This document shows positions 7,612-15,897 of a stretch of DNA of 16,521 bases, piece after piece. The position numbers and the translations under genes were made by a program. Source of the DNA: Asticcacaulis sp. (GTDB lineage Bacteria > Pseudomonadota > Alphaproteobacteria > Caulobacterales > Caulobacteraceae); NCBI RefSeq assembly GCF_020217185.1, contig NZ_JAIWNX010000303.1:1-16521 (forward strand), written 5' to 3'. The stretch's first letter is position 1; every line of letters begins with the position of its first letter. Below the pieces are notes generated by a model. The model saw only the letters and a program-made list of their open reading frames with translations, was not told the origin of the DNA and ran no database searches.

Positions 7612-8658
7612 CTAAACCGCTTGTCCGGTGATCAGCCGGTGCACAAAGGTAAGTTTGTTACGCACGGTGGGGGTCAGGATAAACGGATAGAGCGGCCGCT
7701 CGCCCATGGCGTTATGGATCGAGTTGATCGCCAGACTGAGCGGCACCCAGGCCTCGGCCAGCCGTTCAAAATCCGTGACGCGATAGGGCTTGAAATCGAC
7801 CTCGGCCGCGACCCCTTCGTCGGCCTTGGTCTTGATGGTCATGCCATAATAGTGAGCGGTTTCAAGGGCATCGGTAATGTGCAGGACGTGGGCGAAGGTT
7901 TCGGCGAAGTCCTCCCACGGGTGCATCGAGGCATAGGCGCTGATATAGCTGTCGGCCCAGAAGGGGGGCGGCCCTTCGGCATAGTGGCGCTCGATCGAGG
8001 CCTGATAATCGGCTTCGTCGTCACCAAAAACCGCGCGGCAGGCTTCCAGCTTGCCGGCGTCGCGCACCAGCCGGTTCCAGATGAAATGCCCGCATTCGTG
8101 GCGAAAATGGCCGAGCAGGGTGCGATAGGGCTCACCCATCTGGCTGCGCACGCTTTCGCGCACGGCGTCGTCGGCTTCGGCGGCGCGGATGGAGATGACG
8201 CCCTCGTCGTGGCCGGTCATGGCGCTGTGGAAACTGCCGTCCGGGGCCTGTTCATCCTCCAGATAGTCGAAGACAAGCCCGCCGTCCGGGTCTTCGCTGC
8301 GGTCAGGGGCGGGCAGGTCCCATTTGAGGAAGGCGTAAAACAGGCGGTGCTGGGCGTCGATAATGCGCCGGAACTGATCGAGATCGTTGGGGATCAGGCG
8401 GTTGTGGCGGCAGGCGCGGCAATAGGCCGAGCCATCGTCTTCGGGCACCAGCCAGTTACACACATCGGTCGCGGCATTGGCGCAGAAGCGATAGCGGTCC
8501 CTGCCATTGACCGGTTGCCAGCGGTCGTCGCCGGCTGGCATCAGGGCGTGCAGATCACGGCTGTTCGGCGAAAAACCCAACCGCGCGCCGCAACTGACGC
8601 AGGCGCGGTTATGGAAAAACAAGGTGTTGCCGCATTGGGCGCAGGTAAACAGCTTCAT
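7612..8658 (-). CDS. Zinc-ribbon putative zinc metallopeptidase
   Basis: A 348-residue cytoplasmic-looking protein without signal peptide. The N-terminus has two cysteine clusters consistent with zinc ribbons: C6, C9, C20, C23 and C59/C67, C80, C83. The central HECGH (residues 187-191) matches the HExxH zinc-protease motif, and the downstream WEDFAETFAH (248-257) could supply a third, acidic ligand. This architecture matches a known but poorly characterised bacterial family annotated as a putative zinc-binding peptidase; the substrate is unknown. The ATG at 8656-8658 is chosen because it places the first CxxC at residues 6-9, although the ribosome site is poor. It begins a likely minus-strand operon with the DUF2939-like and AEC genes. 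Confidence 0.88.
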   Translation of the reverse strand: MKLFTCAQCGNTLFFHNRACVSCGARLGFSPNSRDLHALMPAGDDRWQPVNGRDRYRFCANAATDVCNWLVPEDDGSAYCRACRHNRLIPNDLDQFRRIIDAQHRLFYAFLKWDLPAPDRSEDPDGGLVFDYLEDEQAPDGSFHSAMTGHDEGVISIRAAEADDAVRESVRSQMGEPYRTLLGHFRHECGHFIWNRLVRDAGKLEACRAVFGDDEADYQASIERHYAEGPPPFWADSYISAYASMHPWEDFAETFAHVLHITDALETAHYYGMTIKTKADEGVAAEVDFKPYRVTDFERLAEAWVPLSLAINSIHNAMGERPLYPFILTPTVRNKLTFVHRLITGQAV

Positions 8659-8734
8659 TAAGGCGCGGTCTCTATGGTCGGGTTCCTGTGCCGCGACCCT
8701 AGACCGCTATCCATAAGTCTGAAAGGGTGCGCCG

Positions 8735-8756
8735 CCGGCCCCGTGCAAAGGGCCGG
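8735..8756 (-). terminator. Hairpin after the esterase gene
   Basis: CCGGCCC (8735-8741) pairs with GGGCCGG (8750-8756) around an 8-base loop, 5 bases beyond the esterase stop on the minus strand. No U-tract follows, so termination would be weak or Rho-assisted. Confidence 0.5.
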
Positions 8757-8761
8757 TAAGG

Positions 8762-9820
8762 CTATTTCCCTTGCCACACCCCCGGATGGGCGTCGATCCA
8801 GCCCTTGATCAGGCCTGATATCTTGAGGTCATCGGCCACAGACGGGTGCGCGTGGCAGCCGCCAAAGTCCAGTCCGTCGAAAAACAGCGTGTCGAGGCGC
8901 GTTTCACCGCCGTCTTTCAGCGTTTTGGCCACCTGAGAAACCTGCGCGCGAATCTCGCCATTGGCGCCGTCGGAGGCCATCAGGATGAACTGCGCCTGCG
9001 GGTTTTTAGCGCGCAGAGACTTGACGAAGGCGACATAGGTGTCGCGGTAATCGGCTTGTAAGGCCTCGCGCGTCGTCCATTTTTCCCCCGGATTGAGCGC
9101 GGTGGAAAAATCATTGGTCCCCAGCCCGATGACGATGATCTGCGGCTGCCAGCCCGTGGCGTCATAGGCCGTCTTGCCGTCGAACAAGGTATAGGGATAA
9201 ACTTTTGGCAGAGGATCGGCGATGAAGCCATTGTAATTGCGCACGATTCCGCGACCGGAAAAGGCGTTGACTTGATAGTCGGCCTCATAGTGTTTGGCCG
9301 TCAGCGGCCCGAAGGCCTGAGACGTGTCGGTCGTCGCCCACACCTCGTCCTGGGTACACTCGCGCTTTGGCGAGGTATTGCCGTAACCGACCGTGTAGGA
9401 ATCGCCGATGAATTCGATCTGACGCGCGCGGGCGGTCAGCGCCGCGGGCTTATCGGCGCTGAAACCGAGGAAACGCCCGATCTGCCCTTGCGATTCGGTG
9501 ATCTTTTCGAGGCGATAGACGTCCACGGCCTTTGGGCTTTTGCTGTCGAAGCGCAGCGTCGTCTGACCGGGTTTTTCGATGAGCTTCACCACCTCACCGT
9601 TGAGGTACAGCTTGTAGATATTGATGTTGTCATCGAAGCTCAGGGTGATCGACTTTGAGGCCGTCGCGGTCTCAAAATAGACGCCCGGCCATTGATGCGT
9701 ATAGGCCGGGGCCGCCGTGCGCCCGCCGCTGTGCAGGGGCAGGGTGTCCGCAGCGGCGATGGCCGCAAAGCTCGTCCCCGCGAGAAGCCATCCGGCCAGC
9801 CAAAGCGCCTTTGTCATCAT
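8762..9820 (-). CDS. Secreted SGNH esterase, carbohydrate esterase family 2-like
   Basis: Probable exported deacetylase of acetylated plant polysaccharide or oligosaccharide. From the ATG at 9818-9820 it has 352 residues: a signal peptide with hydrophobic core LWLAGWLLAG and cleavage near AAA-D (24/25), a beta-rich N-terminal domain (about 30-130), then an SGNH hydrolase domain. Visible blocks are GDSYTVGYG (139-147, nucleophile S141), GLGTND (232-237, oxyanion N236) and HAHP (323-326, catalytic H325). This two-domain layout matches CE2. AGGGAGA precedes the start; a second ATG 3 bases on has slightly better spacing, while the more upstream start at 9871 would add 17 residues before the signal and is unlikely. 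A palindromic operator-like site overlies its promoter region. Confidence 0.9.
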   Translation of the reverse strand: MMTKALWLAGWLLAGTSFAAIAAADTLPLHSGGRTAAPAYTHQWPGVYFETATASKSITLSFDDNINIYKLYLNGEVVKLIEKPGQTTLRFDSKSPKAVDVYRLEKITESQGQIGRFLGFSADKPAALTARARQIEFIGDSYTVGYGNTSPKRECTQDEVWATTDTSQAFGPLTAKHYEADYQVNAFSGRGIVRNYNGFIADPLPKVYPYTLFDGKTAYDATGWQPQIIVIGLGTNDFSTALNPGEKWTTREALQADYRDTYVAFVKSLRAKNPQAQFILMASDGANGEIRAQVSQVAKTLKDGGETRLDTLFFDGLDFGGCHAHPSVADDLKISGLIKGWIDAHPGVWQGK

Positions 9821-9850
9821 GTATCTCCCTGATTTTTGCGGCATGAAGGA

Positions 9851-9864
9851 TGATAGCGCTGTCA
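9851..9864 (-). promoter_or_regulatory. LacI-family operator-like palindrome
   Basis: TGATAGCGCTGTCA is a 14-bp palindrome with one mismatched pair and the central CG typical of LacI/GalR-family operators. It resembles the sugar-responsive sites (TGNTAGCGCTANCA-type) described in Caulobacter. It lies directly downstream of TTGACA (minus strand 9871-9866) and about 30 bases before the esterase start, where binding would repress. No regulator gene is in the window. Confidence 0.55.
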
Positions 9865-9880
9865 CTGTCAAGACGCGCGC

Positions 9881-9914
9881 ATAAAGAAAGGCCGCCCGCG
9901 AACGGACGGCCTTT
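9881..9914 (-). terminator. Intrinsic terminator of icd
   Basis: On the minus strand AAAGGCCGTCCG pairs with CGGGCGGCCTTT around TTCG (plus 9887-9914), then CTTTAT. It starts 28 bases after the icd stop. The 28-base core is identical, in the same sense relative to transcription, to the alaS terminator. Confidence 0.93.
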
Positions 9915-9942
9915 CATATCATACCTCAGGAGAGACTTTAGC

Positions 9943-11157
9943 TTAAGCCGCCAAAGCCTTCGACAGGTTCTCGGAGATCTTGTCGAGGAAGCCTTCGGTG
10001 GTCAGCCAGCCTTGCGTATCGCCGACCAGCAGCGCCAGATCCTTGGTCATGAAGCCCGCTTCGACGGTGTCGATGCAGACCTTTTCCAGCGTCTCGGCAA
10101 AGTGCTTCAGCTCGGCATTGTCGTCCAGCTTGGCGCGGTGCTTGAGGCCCTGCGTCCACGCAAAGATCGACGCCATCGAGTTGGTCGAGGTGGCCTCGCC
10201 CTTCTGATGCTGACGATAGTGACGGGTGACGGTGCCGTGCGCCGCTTCCGCCTCCATGATCTTGCCGTCTGGGGTGACCAGAGCCGAGGTCATCAGGCCC
10301 AGCGAACCGTAGCCTTGGGCCACCGTATCCGACTGCACATCGCCGTCATAGTTCTTACAGGCCCAGACGAAACCGCCCGACCACTTCAGCGCCGAAGCGA
10401 CCATGTCGTCGATCAGACGGTGCTCATAGGTCAGGCCCAGTTCTTTGAACTTCGCCGCGTATTCGGCGTCGAAGATTTCCTGGAAGATGTCCTTGAAGCG
10501 GCCGTCATAGGCCTTGAGGATGGTGTTCTTGGTCGAAAGATAGACCGGATAGTTGCGCGCAATGCCGTATTCGAACGAGGCGCGGGCAAAATCGCGGATC
10601 GAGTCGTCGAGATTATACATGCCCATGGCCACGCCCGAAGACGGGAACTGGAACACTTCGTGCTCGATGACCTGACCGTCGTCGCCCTGGAACTTGATGG
10701 TCAGCTTGCCGGGGCCGGGCACCTTGAAATCGGTGGCCTTGTACTGGTCACCGAAGGCGTGACGGCCGACGACGATCGGCTGGGTCCAGCCGGGGACGAG
10801 GCGCGGCACATTGCGGCAGATGATCGGCTCACGGAACACGACGCCGCCCAGAATGTTGCGGATGGTGCCGTTGGGCGACTTCCACATCTTCTTGAGGCCG
10901 AATTCCTTCACGCGGGCTTCGTCCGGAGTGATGGTGGCGCACTTGACGCCCACGCCGCAGGCCTTGATGGCGTTGGCGGCGTCGATGGTCACCTGATCGT
11001 CGGTGGCATCGCGGTGTTCCATCCCCAGATCGAAATAGTGCAGATCGATATCGAGATAGGGGTGGATCAGCTTGTCCTTGATAAGCTGCCAGATGATGCG
11101 GGTCATTTCATCGCCGTCGATATCGACGACGGGGTTCGCCACCTTGATTTTGGCCAT
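9943..11157 (-). CDS. icd: NADP-dependent isocitrate dehydrogenase, eukaryote-like type
   Basis: TCA-cycle enzyme converting isocitrate to 2-oxoglutarate with NADPH production. The 404 residues match the eukaryote-like subfamily common in alphaproteobacteria, not the E. coli type. Substrate residues are visible: KSPNGTIRN (93-101, S94, R100), R109 and R132 in GRHAFGDQY, and Y139. The metal-binding aspartates are D273 and D277 in YDGDVQSD. The NADP-binding R312-H313 pair lies in [14 protein letters not shown]. The ATG at 11155-11157 has AGAGGAC about 8 bases upstream. Single-gene unit with promoter and terminator; cytoplasmic homodimer by family. No oddities. Confidence 0.98.
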   Translation of the reverse strand: MAKIKVANPVVDIDGDEMTRIIWQLIKDKLIHPYLDIDLHYFDLGMEHRDATDDQVTIDAANAIKACGVGVKCATITPDEARVKEFGLKKMWKSPNGTIRNILGGVVFREPIICRNVPRLVPGWTQPIVVGRHAFGDQYKATDFKVPGPGKLTIKFQGDDGQVIEHEVFQFPSSGVAMGMYNLDDSIRDFARASFEYGIARNYPVYLSTKNTILKAYDGRFKDIFQEIFDAEYAAKFKELGLTYEHRLIDDMVASALKWSGGFVWACKNYDGDVQSDTVAQGYGSLGLMTSALVTPDGKIMEAEAAHGTVTRHYRQHQKGEATSTNSMASIFAWTQGLKHRAKLDDNAELKHFAETLEKVCIDTVEAGFMTKDLALLVGDTQGWLTTEGFLDKISENLSKALAA

Positions 11158-11228
11158 TGCGAATGTCCTCTCTGAACGAAGCGCACATGAGGCGACGCAC
11201 AGGGTCGCACTCGGCGCTGACAGCGCCT

Positions 11229-11256
11229 CCTATAGACGAAAAGGTGAGCGGCGCAA
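11229..11256 (-). promoter_or_regulatory. Probable promoter of icd
   Basis: On the minus strand TTGCGC (11256-11251) and TATAGG (11234-11229) are 16 bases apart, predicting a start near 11222 and a leader of about 65 bases. The pattern matches the alaS promoter. Confidence 0.55.
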
Positions 11257-11374
11257 ATGGGCTTTAGCTGATCTGGAAGCGCCGGCGCACACAGAGGTTT
11301 GTCAGGCGGGGTTTGCATGTCCTGCGTCTATCTGAGGCGGTGCCGTCAGGGGAACTGTGTCAGAATTGTAACAA

Positions 11375-11403
11375 CTGAAATCAGGCGCGCATTCCCGTAT
11401 ATT
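11375..11403 (+). promoter_or_regulatory. Candidate promoter of the autotransporter gene
   Basis: CTGAAA (11375-11380) and TATATT (11398-11403) are spaced by 17 bases. The -10 is good, the -35 weak, so an activator may be needed. The leader would be about 120 bases. Confidence 0.4.
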
Positions 11404-11529
11404 GGTGATTGAAAAACACCGAAATGCAGATAGGGTTTTTGTCTCAAAAGTGGCCGCCCTGTGTCGATTTCGACGCATTGTCCGCTCAGTTTGTTATCTC
11501 AAATCCATATTCAGCTCCGGGGAAGTTTT

Positions 11530-14500
11530 ATGAAGTCTCTGAAATCGTTGCGTTCTACCTGCCTTGCCTCTACGGCGCTGCTGTCGGTGGCGGCCCTGGC
11601 CCTGCCGCAGCAGGCCGCGGCGGTGGTTACGCCTGAGACGGTGCCGCCGGGTGCGGCGGTGGATACGACGAACACGCGCCCCTATATGGTGGGGCTGATG
11701 ATCCGTAATGAGGCGGGCAATTCCGGCGGCACCTGTACGGGCCTGCTGATCAATCCGCGCACGGTCCTGTTTGCCGCCCACTGCGTCGATGGTCTGGCCC
11801 CCGGTGCCTATGACGGCAACAGCCCCGGTAACCGCGCACAGGTGGGCTACACCACCGATCCGACCTTCGGCCTGACCAATATGCGCGAATTCCTGTTTGG
11901 TCAGGACTTTAACGTGTCGAAGGGCGATGCCCGCGTCGTGAACGGCAGCTCGGTCATGGTGTGGTACGATCCGCGTTCGCGCAATGGGTCGGCACGGTCG
12001 GCTTCGGACAATTCCTTCCTGTCGGCTGACGTGGCCATTGCCGGTTTCGATACGGCGACCGAGTTGCTGGGTCGGGATGGGGCCAATGGCATCGGCCTGC
12101 TGTTTTCCCCGGTCAATGGTCAGGTGCCTGTGACCATCGGCGGCTATGGTCAGGCGGGTAACGCCCTGACCGGCTCACGCCTGTCGGGCACCGAAGACAC
12201 ATTCTTCCGCCGTCTGGGCAAGAACATGCTGGGCTTCCTCGGTGATGAGCGCTCCATCTCGCTGGGCGTCTATGGCACGGCGGGCGGCAACTTCTTCGAT
12301 CCGCCGGGCTTCACCTATCAGGACCTGTACTGGGTCGATTTTGACGATCCTCAGCGCGCCACCCGTGCCTTCTCGGCTTCGGCGACGCGCTCCTCGACCC
12401 TCAACACCTTCGATTTCGACATTTTCCCCGGTGCGGCTGTGGCCGGTGAAGCCCTGACGGCTTCGGGGGATTCCGGTTCACCGCTGATCACCAGCGCCTA
12501 TGGCCGCGAAGTCTCGCTGGGCGTGCTCAGCCAGGGGACGTCCTTCTTCTTTGACGTCGCGGGCAATACCAACGACAACTTTGTGTTCCAGAGCACCTTC
12601 TCCAACTATGGCGGTATTGCCGGCTATAACCCGCTGTTCCTCTTCTGGGATCAGATTGTCGTCAACAACCCCTATAAGTACGTGACCACCAAGGCGGGCG
12701 ACGGTGAATGGACCGATGCGACCCGCTGGACGCAGGAAATCGACCCGCTCTATTACGTCCTGTCGGGTTCGACCCTGGTCAATGGCCTGCCGACCACGCC
12801 GGCGCTGGGCGTTTCCGGCGCCACCCCCAATATCGGCACCATCACCCCCAACCCGTCACCTGTGGCGACCTGCGCCTTTACGGGCACCTGCGTGCCGGGC
12901 GCGGGCAAGAGTGAACCGGTGGATCTCGGTCTGGGCGACAGCGCGGATCGCGCCATGCCGGATACGCAGACCCTGATTTCGACGGTCTCGGTCAACAATC
13001 TGGCTCAGCCGGGCACGGTTGAGCTGGGGGCCGGGCAGGTGACCACCCTGAGCATGGAAAGCGCCTCCAAGACGGCGGTCTCTGCGGTCACCCTGTCGCC
13101 GGACGCCAATAATCAGGCGCAAAGCACGGCCCTGTGGTCGTCGGGCACCCTGATCGGTGTCAACACGGGCACCCTGACCGGGCCGGGTACGACTAACTTT
13201 GTGCCGAACAATACGGCGGGTACGGCGGGCCTGCAAAACTCGACCCGCTGGTTCGAAGTCAATCTGCGCAGCGCCGGCACGACCTTCCTGACCGGCACGA
13301 CGGTGACCATCGACCGCCTCAATGTGCGCGGCGCGGCGTCGGGCCTGACCATCCGCAGCGGGGCGCGCCTGAACACCGTCATCTCGTCCTTCGGCGACGA
13401 CGGCGTGCTGACCGTCGATGGTGTCTTCAATCCGCGCGCCTATACGCTTTCCGGCGGGGCCATCTACGGGTCGGGTCAGATCATCGCCCCCGGCGGCGTG
13501 GCGATCCAGAACGGCATCGTTTCGGCAGGGGCCGCCAATGGCGGCGTGGGTACGCTCAGCGTCACGGGCAATGTGGTGCTTGGCGGCTCCAGCCTGATGG
13601 GCGTGGACGTCAGCAGCGCCACGTCGGCTGACCTTCTGGCAGTGACCGGCACCCTGACCCTCGGCGGCAGCCTGTCGGTCGCGGCCCGCAACGGCTATGT
13701 GCCGACCTATGGTACGCGCTGGACCGTGGCCACGGCGACGGCTCCCCTGACCGGCAGCTTCGCAACCGTCTCCTCCAACTTCCCCGGCGTTCTGCGCCCC
13801 TCGGCGCTGGTTTCCGGCAGCAATCTGGTGGTCGAGGTGACGGCCCTGCCGTATGCCACCCTGCTGAGCAAGACCAACCCTCTGTCGCGCCTGCTGGACG
13901 CCAACCGCGCCAGCTATAGCACGCTGAAGCCGGTCTATGATGCGCTCGATCCGCTCGGGGCCGGGGCGCTGGACGCGGCTTTCAGCGCGTCGCAGCCGAC
14001 GGCGGGCTTTGATGCTCTGGCGCTGGGTCGCTTACAGGCCGGTGCCATTCAGGGAACCGATTTCGGTCTCGGCGGGGCGTCGGGCAACAGCCTGACCCTG
14101 GCGGGTTTCCGCGATCATAATCAGGCTCTGGGTCTGAATGCACAGGCAGACGAGCCGGTGCGCAATGAGATCGGGGGCGGGCTTTCGACCTTTGCCGCCT
14201 ACCGCAACCTGAACGGTGACATGGCCTCGCTGAACGCCACCGGGCGGTCCGAAGCCGAGTCGCGCATCCTGTCGGTCGGGGCTGACTATGCCGTGACGTC
14301 GGGTCTGCGTCTGGGGGCTGCGGCGCACTTTGCTGATGGCGAGGCGACCGGGCTCGGCACCAAGGCCAATAGCGATATGCAACAGTTCACCCTGTTTGCG
14401 CGCTATCAGAACCAGGGCTTCTTCGCCAGCGCCTATGGCGGTCCGGGGCGTCAGAAGCTGAAAACCCAGCGCAATCTGGCCCTCAACGGTCAGGTGCTGA

Positions 14501-15000
14501 CGGCGGGCTATGATGCGGATGTCACCACGGCCGGTGCGGTTCTTGGCTACGACATCGCCTTTGATCGTCAGGGCGTGGTGCTGTTCGGCTCTACCGATGC
14601 CCTCAAGCTCGAAACCGATGGCTACAGCGAAACCGGCGGCGGCTTCGCGCTGAAAGTAGGCGAGCAGTCGTTTGAAAGCGTCAAGACGCGTCTGGGCCTC
14701 AGCTACTATGCGCGCTTTAACGCCTTTGGCGGTACGCTGAAACCGGGTCTGACGCTGGCGGCGGTACAGGACAGCGAGGCGAAATCAACCAACAGCGCCA
14801 AGGTCGCCTTCGCCATTGCGCCGACCCTGCTGACCGATGTGACCACACCGGGCATGGACAAGGAATGGGGTGAAATCGACCTGCACGTCGATTACGACTC
14901 CGGCAAGGCCTGGGGCGTCTCCGTGGGCTATCGCGGTGATGTCCACCGTGAGGACATCTCGGCCAATACCGCCTATGTCGTCCTGAAAAAGACGTTCTGA
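11530..15000 (+). CDS. Trypsin-fold (S1) serine protease autotransporter
   Basis: A 1156-residue exported protein that should carry its own protease to the cell surface. Signal peptide at residues 1-31 (cleavage near AAA-VV). S1 domain about 45-375 with the catalytic triad H84 (AAHC), D167 (SADVAI) and S315 (GDSGSP), and a likely C69-C85 disulfide flanking the histidine as in chymotrypsin-like enzymes. A linker of about 380-480 with a second close cysteine pair, C448 and C454, leads to a Gly/Ser/Thr-rich beta-helix-like passenger (about 480-780), then an autotransporter barrel from about 875, ending in the aromatic signature KKTF. The ATG at 11530 has GGGGAAG just upstream and begins a canonical signal; the earlier in-frame GTG at 11461 would put 23 residues before it. 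Substrate and whether the protease is released are unknown. Monocistronic. Confidence 0.93.
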   Translation: MKSLKSLRSTCLASTALLSVAALALPQQAAAVVTPETVPPGAAVDTTNTRPYMVGLMIRNEAGNSGGTCTGLLINPRTVLFAAHCVDGLAPGAYDGNSPGNRAQVGYTTDPTFGLTNMREFLFGQDFNVSKGDARVVNGSSVMVWYDPRSRNGSARSASDNSFLSADVAIAGFDTATELLGRDGANGIGLLFSPVNGQVPVTIGGYGQAGNALTGSRLSGTEDTFFRRLGKNMLGFLGDERSISLGVYGTAGGNFFDPPGFTYQDLYWVDFDDPQRATRAFSASATRSSTLNTFDFDIFPGAAVAGEALTASGDSGSPLITSAYGREVSLGVLSQGTSFFFDVAGNTNDNFVFQSTFSNYGGIAGYNPLFLFWDQIVVNNPYKYVTTKAGDGEWTDATRWTQEIDPLYYVLSGSTLVNGLPTTPALGVSGATPNIGTITPNPSPVATCAFTGTCVPGAGKSEPVDLGLGDSADRAMPDTQTLISTVSVNNLAQPGTVELGAGQVTTLSMESASKTAVSAVTLSPDANNQAQSTALWSSGTLIGVNTGTLTGPGTTNFVPNNTAGTAGLQNSTRWFEVNLRSAGTTFLTGTTVTIDRLNVRGAASGLTIRSGARLNTVISSFGDDGVLTVDGVFNPRAYTLSGGAIYGSGQIIAPGGVAIQNGIVSAGAANGGVGTLSVTGNVVLGGSSLMGVDVSSATSADLLAVTGTLTLGGSLSVAARNGYVPTYGTRWTVATATAPLTGSFATVSSNFPGVLRPSALVSGSNLVVEVTALPYATLLSKTNPLSRLLDANRASYSTLKPVYDALDPLGAGALDAAFSASQPTAGFDALALGRLQAGAIQGTDFGLGGASGNSLTLAGFRDHNQALGLNAQADEPVRNEIGGGLSTFAAYRNLNGDMASLNATGRSEAESRILSVGADYAVTSGLRLGAAAHFADGEATGLGTKANSDMQQFTLFARYQNQGFFASAYGGPGRQKLKTQRNLALNGQVLTAGYDADVTTAGAVLGYDIAFDRQGVVLFGSTDALKLETDGYSETGGGFALKVGEQSFESVKTRLGLSYYARFNAFGGTLKPGLTLAAVQDSEAKSTNSAKVAFAIAPTLLTDVTTPGMDKEWGEIDLHVDYDSGKAWGVSVGYRGDVHREDISANTAYVVLKKTF

Positions 15001-15021
15001 TCCGGTATACAATGCTGATGG

Positions 15022-15050
15022 AAGCCCCCGCCTCAACCGCGGGGGCTTTT
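15022..15050 (+). terminator. Intrinsic terminator of the autotransporter gene
   Basis: AAGCCCCCGC (15022-15031) pairs perfectly with GCGGGGGCTT (15039-15048) around a 7-base loop, with TTTT at 15047-15050. It lies 21 bases after the stop and only about 18 bases before the trmJ -35 box. Confidence 0.93.
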
Positions 15051-15067
15051 CATTATGCGCCATGCCT

Positions 15068-15095
15068 TTGCACAGGGCTGTGTGTCCTCTATAAG
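15068..15095 (+). promoter_or_regulatory. Promoter of trmJ, predicting a leaderless mRNA
   Basis: TTGCAC (15068-15073) and TATAAG (15090-15095) are 16 bases apart. The start ATG at 15103 begins 8 bases after the -10 box, so transcription should start at or within a base or two of the A of the ATG. No Shine-Dalgarno sequence exists, consistent with leaderless translation. Confidence 0.75.
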
Positions 15096-15102
15096 CCCGC
15101 CC

Positions 15103-15897
15103 ATGAAAGAAAACCGTACTGCCCCGCCGCTGGAGCGGCCCGACCTGACCCTGCCCTGCGTCATCCTCGACCGGCCGCAGATGGCTGAAAACATCGGCTC
15201 GGTCGCCCGCGTTATGGCCAATTTCGGCCTGCGCGACCTGCGGATCGTCAATCCGCGCGATGGCTGGCCGCAGGAGCGTGCCTGGGCGATGTCTTCGGGG
15301 GCTCACTGGCCGCTCGACAATGCCACCATCTATGAGACGGTGGCCGAAGCCATTGCCGACCTCAACGCCGTCTATGCCACCACGGCCCGCCCGCGCGAGA
15401 CGCAGTTGCCCATCCGCACGCCGCGTCAATGCGCCGACGATTCTTATGCCAACGCACAGCAGGGCCTCAAAACCGGTCTTCTGTTCGGGGCTGAGCGCGC
15501 CGGGCTGGAAACCAGCGACATTGCCCTGTGCCATTCGATCGTCACCATCCCCGTCGATCCGGCCTTCCATTCGCTCAACCTGTCGCAGGCCGTGAATATC
15601 GTCCTTTATGAGTGGCGCCTGAAGGTGATGGATACGCCGAAAGCCGCCTTCACCAAAAACATGGATCAGCCGGCGGCGCTGGAGAAGCTGCACGGCCTTT
15701 ACGGGCATCTGGAGGATGAACTGGAAAAGGCCGGCTTCTTCTTCCCGCCGCAAAAGAAGGAATCGATGCAACGCAATTTGCGCGTGGCGCTCAATCGGGC
15801 TCAGCTCACCGAGCAGGAAGTGCGTACCTGGCGTGGTGTGGTGACCGCGCTGGTGAAGGGCAGGGGGCGTTCTCTGCTTAACAAGACCGGGGAATAA
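15103..15897 (+). CDS. trmJ: tRNA (cytidine/uridine-32-2'-O)-methyltransferase TrmJ
   Basis: SpoU/TrmH-class (SPOUT) enzyme that uses S-adenosylmethionine to 2'-O-methylate position 32 of certain tRNAs; cytoplasmic dimer. The 264-residue product has motif 1 NIGSVARVMANFGL (about residues 27-40), motif 2 LLFGAERAGL (126-135) and motif 3 from IPVDPAFHSLNLSQAVNIVL (about 149-168) ending at YEW, forming the knotted cofactor site. A C-terminal helical extension follows, as in TrmJ. The ATG at 15055 in frame would add 16 residues, but it lies upstream of and across a good promoter; 15103 is the natural start and probably the mRNA 5' end. TrmJ is the best match; a paralogous SpoU methylase cannot be fully excluded. 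Confidence 0.88.
   Translation: MKENRTAPPLERPDLTLPCVILDRPQMAENIGSVARVMANFGLRDLRIVNPRDGWPQERAWAMSSGAHWPLDNATIYETVAEAIADLNAVYATTARPRETQLPIRTPRQCADDSYANAQQGLKTGLLFGAERAGLETSDIALCHSIVTIPVDPAFHSLNLSQAVNIVLYEWRLKVMDTPKAAFTKNMDQPAALEKLHGLYGHLEDELEKAGFFFPPQKKESMQRNLRVALNRAQLTEQEVRTWRGVVTALVKGRGRSLLNKTGE

Larger units (their letters stand above)
11158..11529. other. Divergent intergenic region icd / autotransporter
   Basis: This 372-base gap holds the icd promoter near the left side and an autotransporter promoter candidate on the right. The latter leaves a 5' leader of about 120 bases. Short open frames inside it lack ribosome sites and protein-like character, and I see no RNA gene. Confidence 0.6.

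Noticed and set aside
7621..8661. 346-codon open frame antisense to the metallopeptidase gene
   Set aside because: It covers almost exactly the opposite strand of a protein with zinc motifs; typical shadow frame.
9850..11175. 441-codon open frame antisense to icd
   Set aside because: Mirror of icd codon bias; product has no recognisable domain or membrane pattern.
11461..11529. GTG start for the autotransporter adding 23 residues
   Set aside because: It would bury the signal peptide; the ATG at 11530 has a purine-rich ribosome site and starts with a canonical basic n-region.
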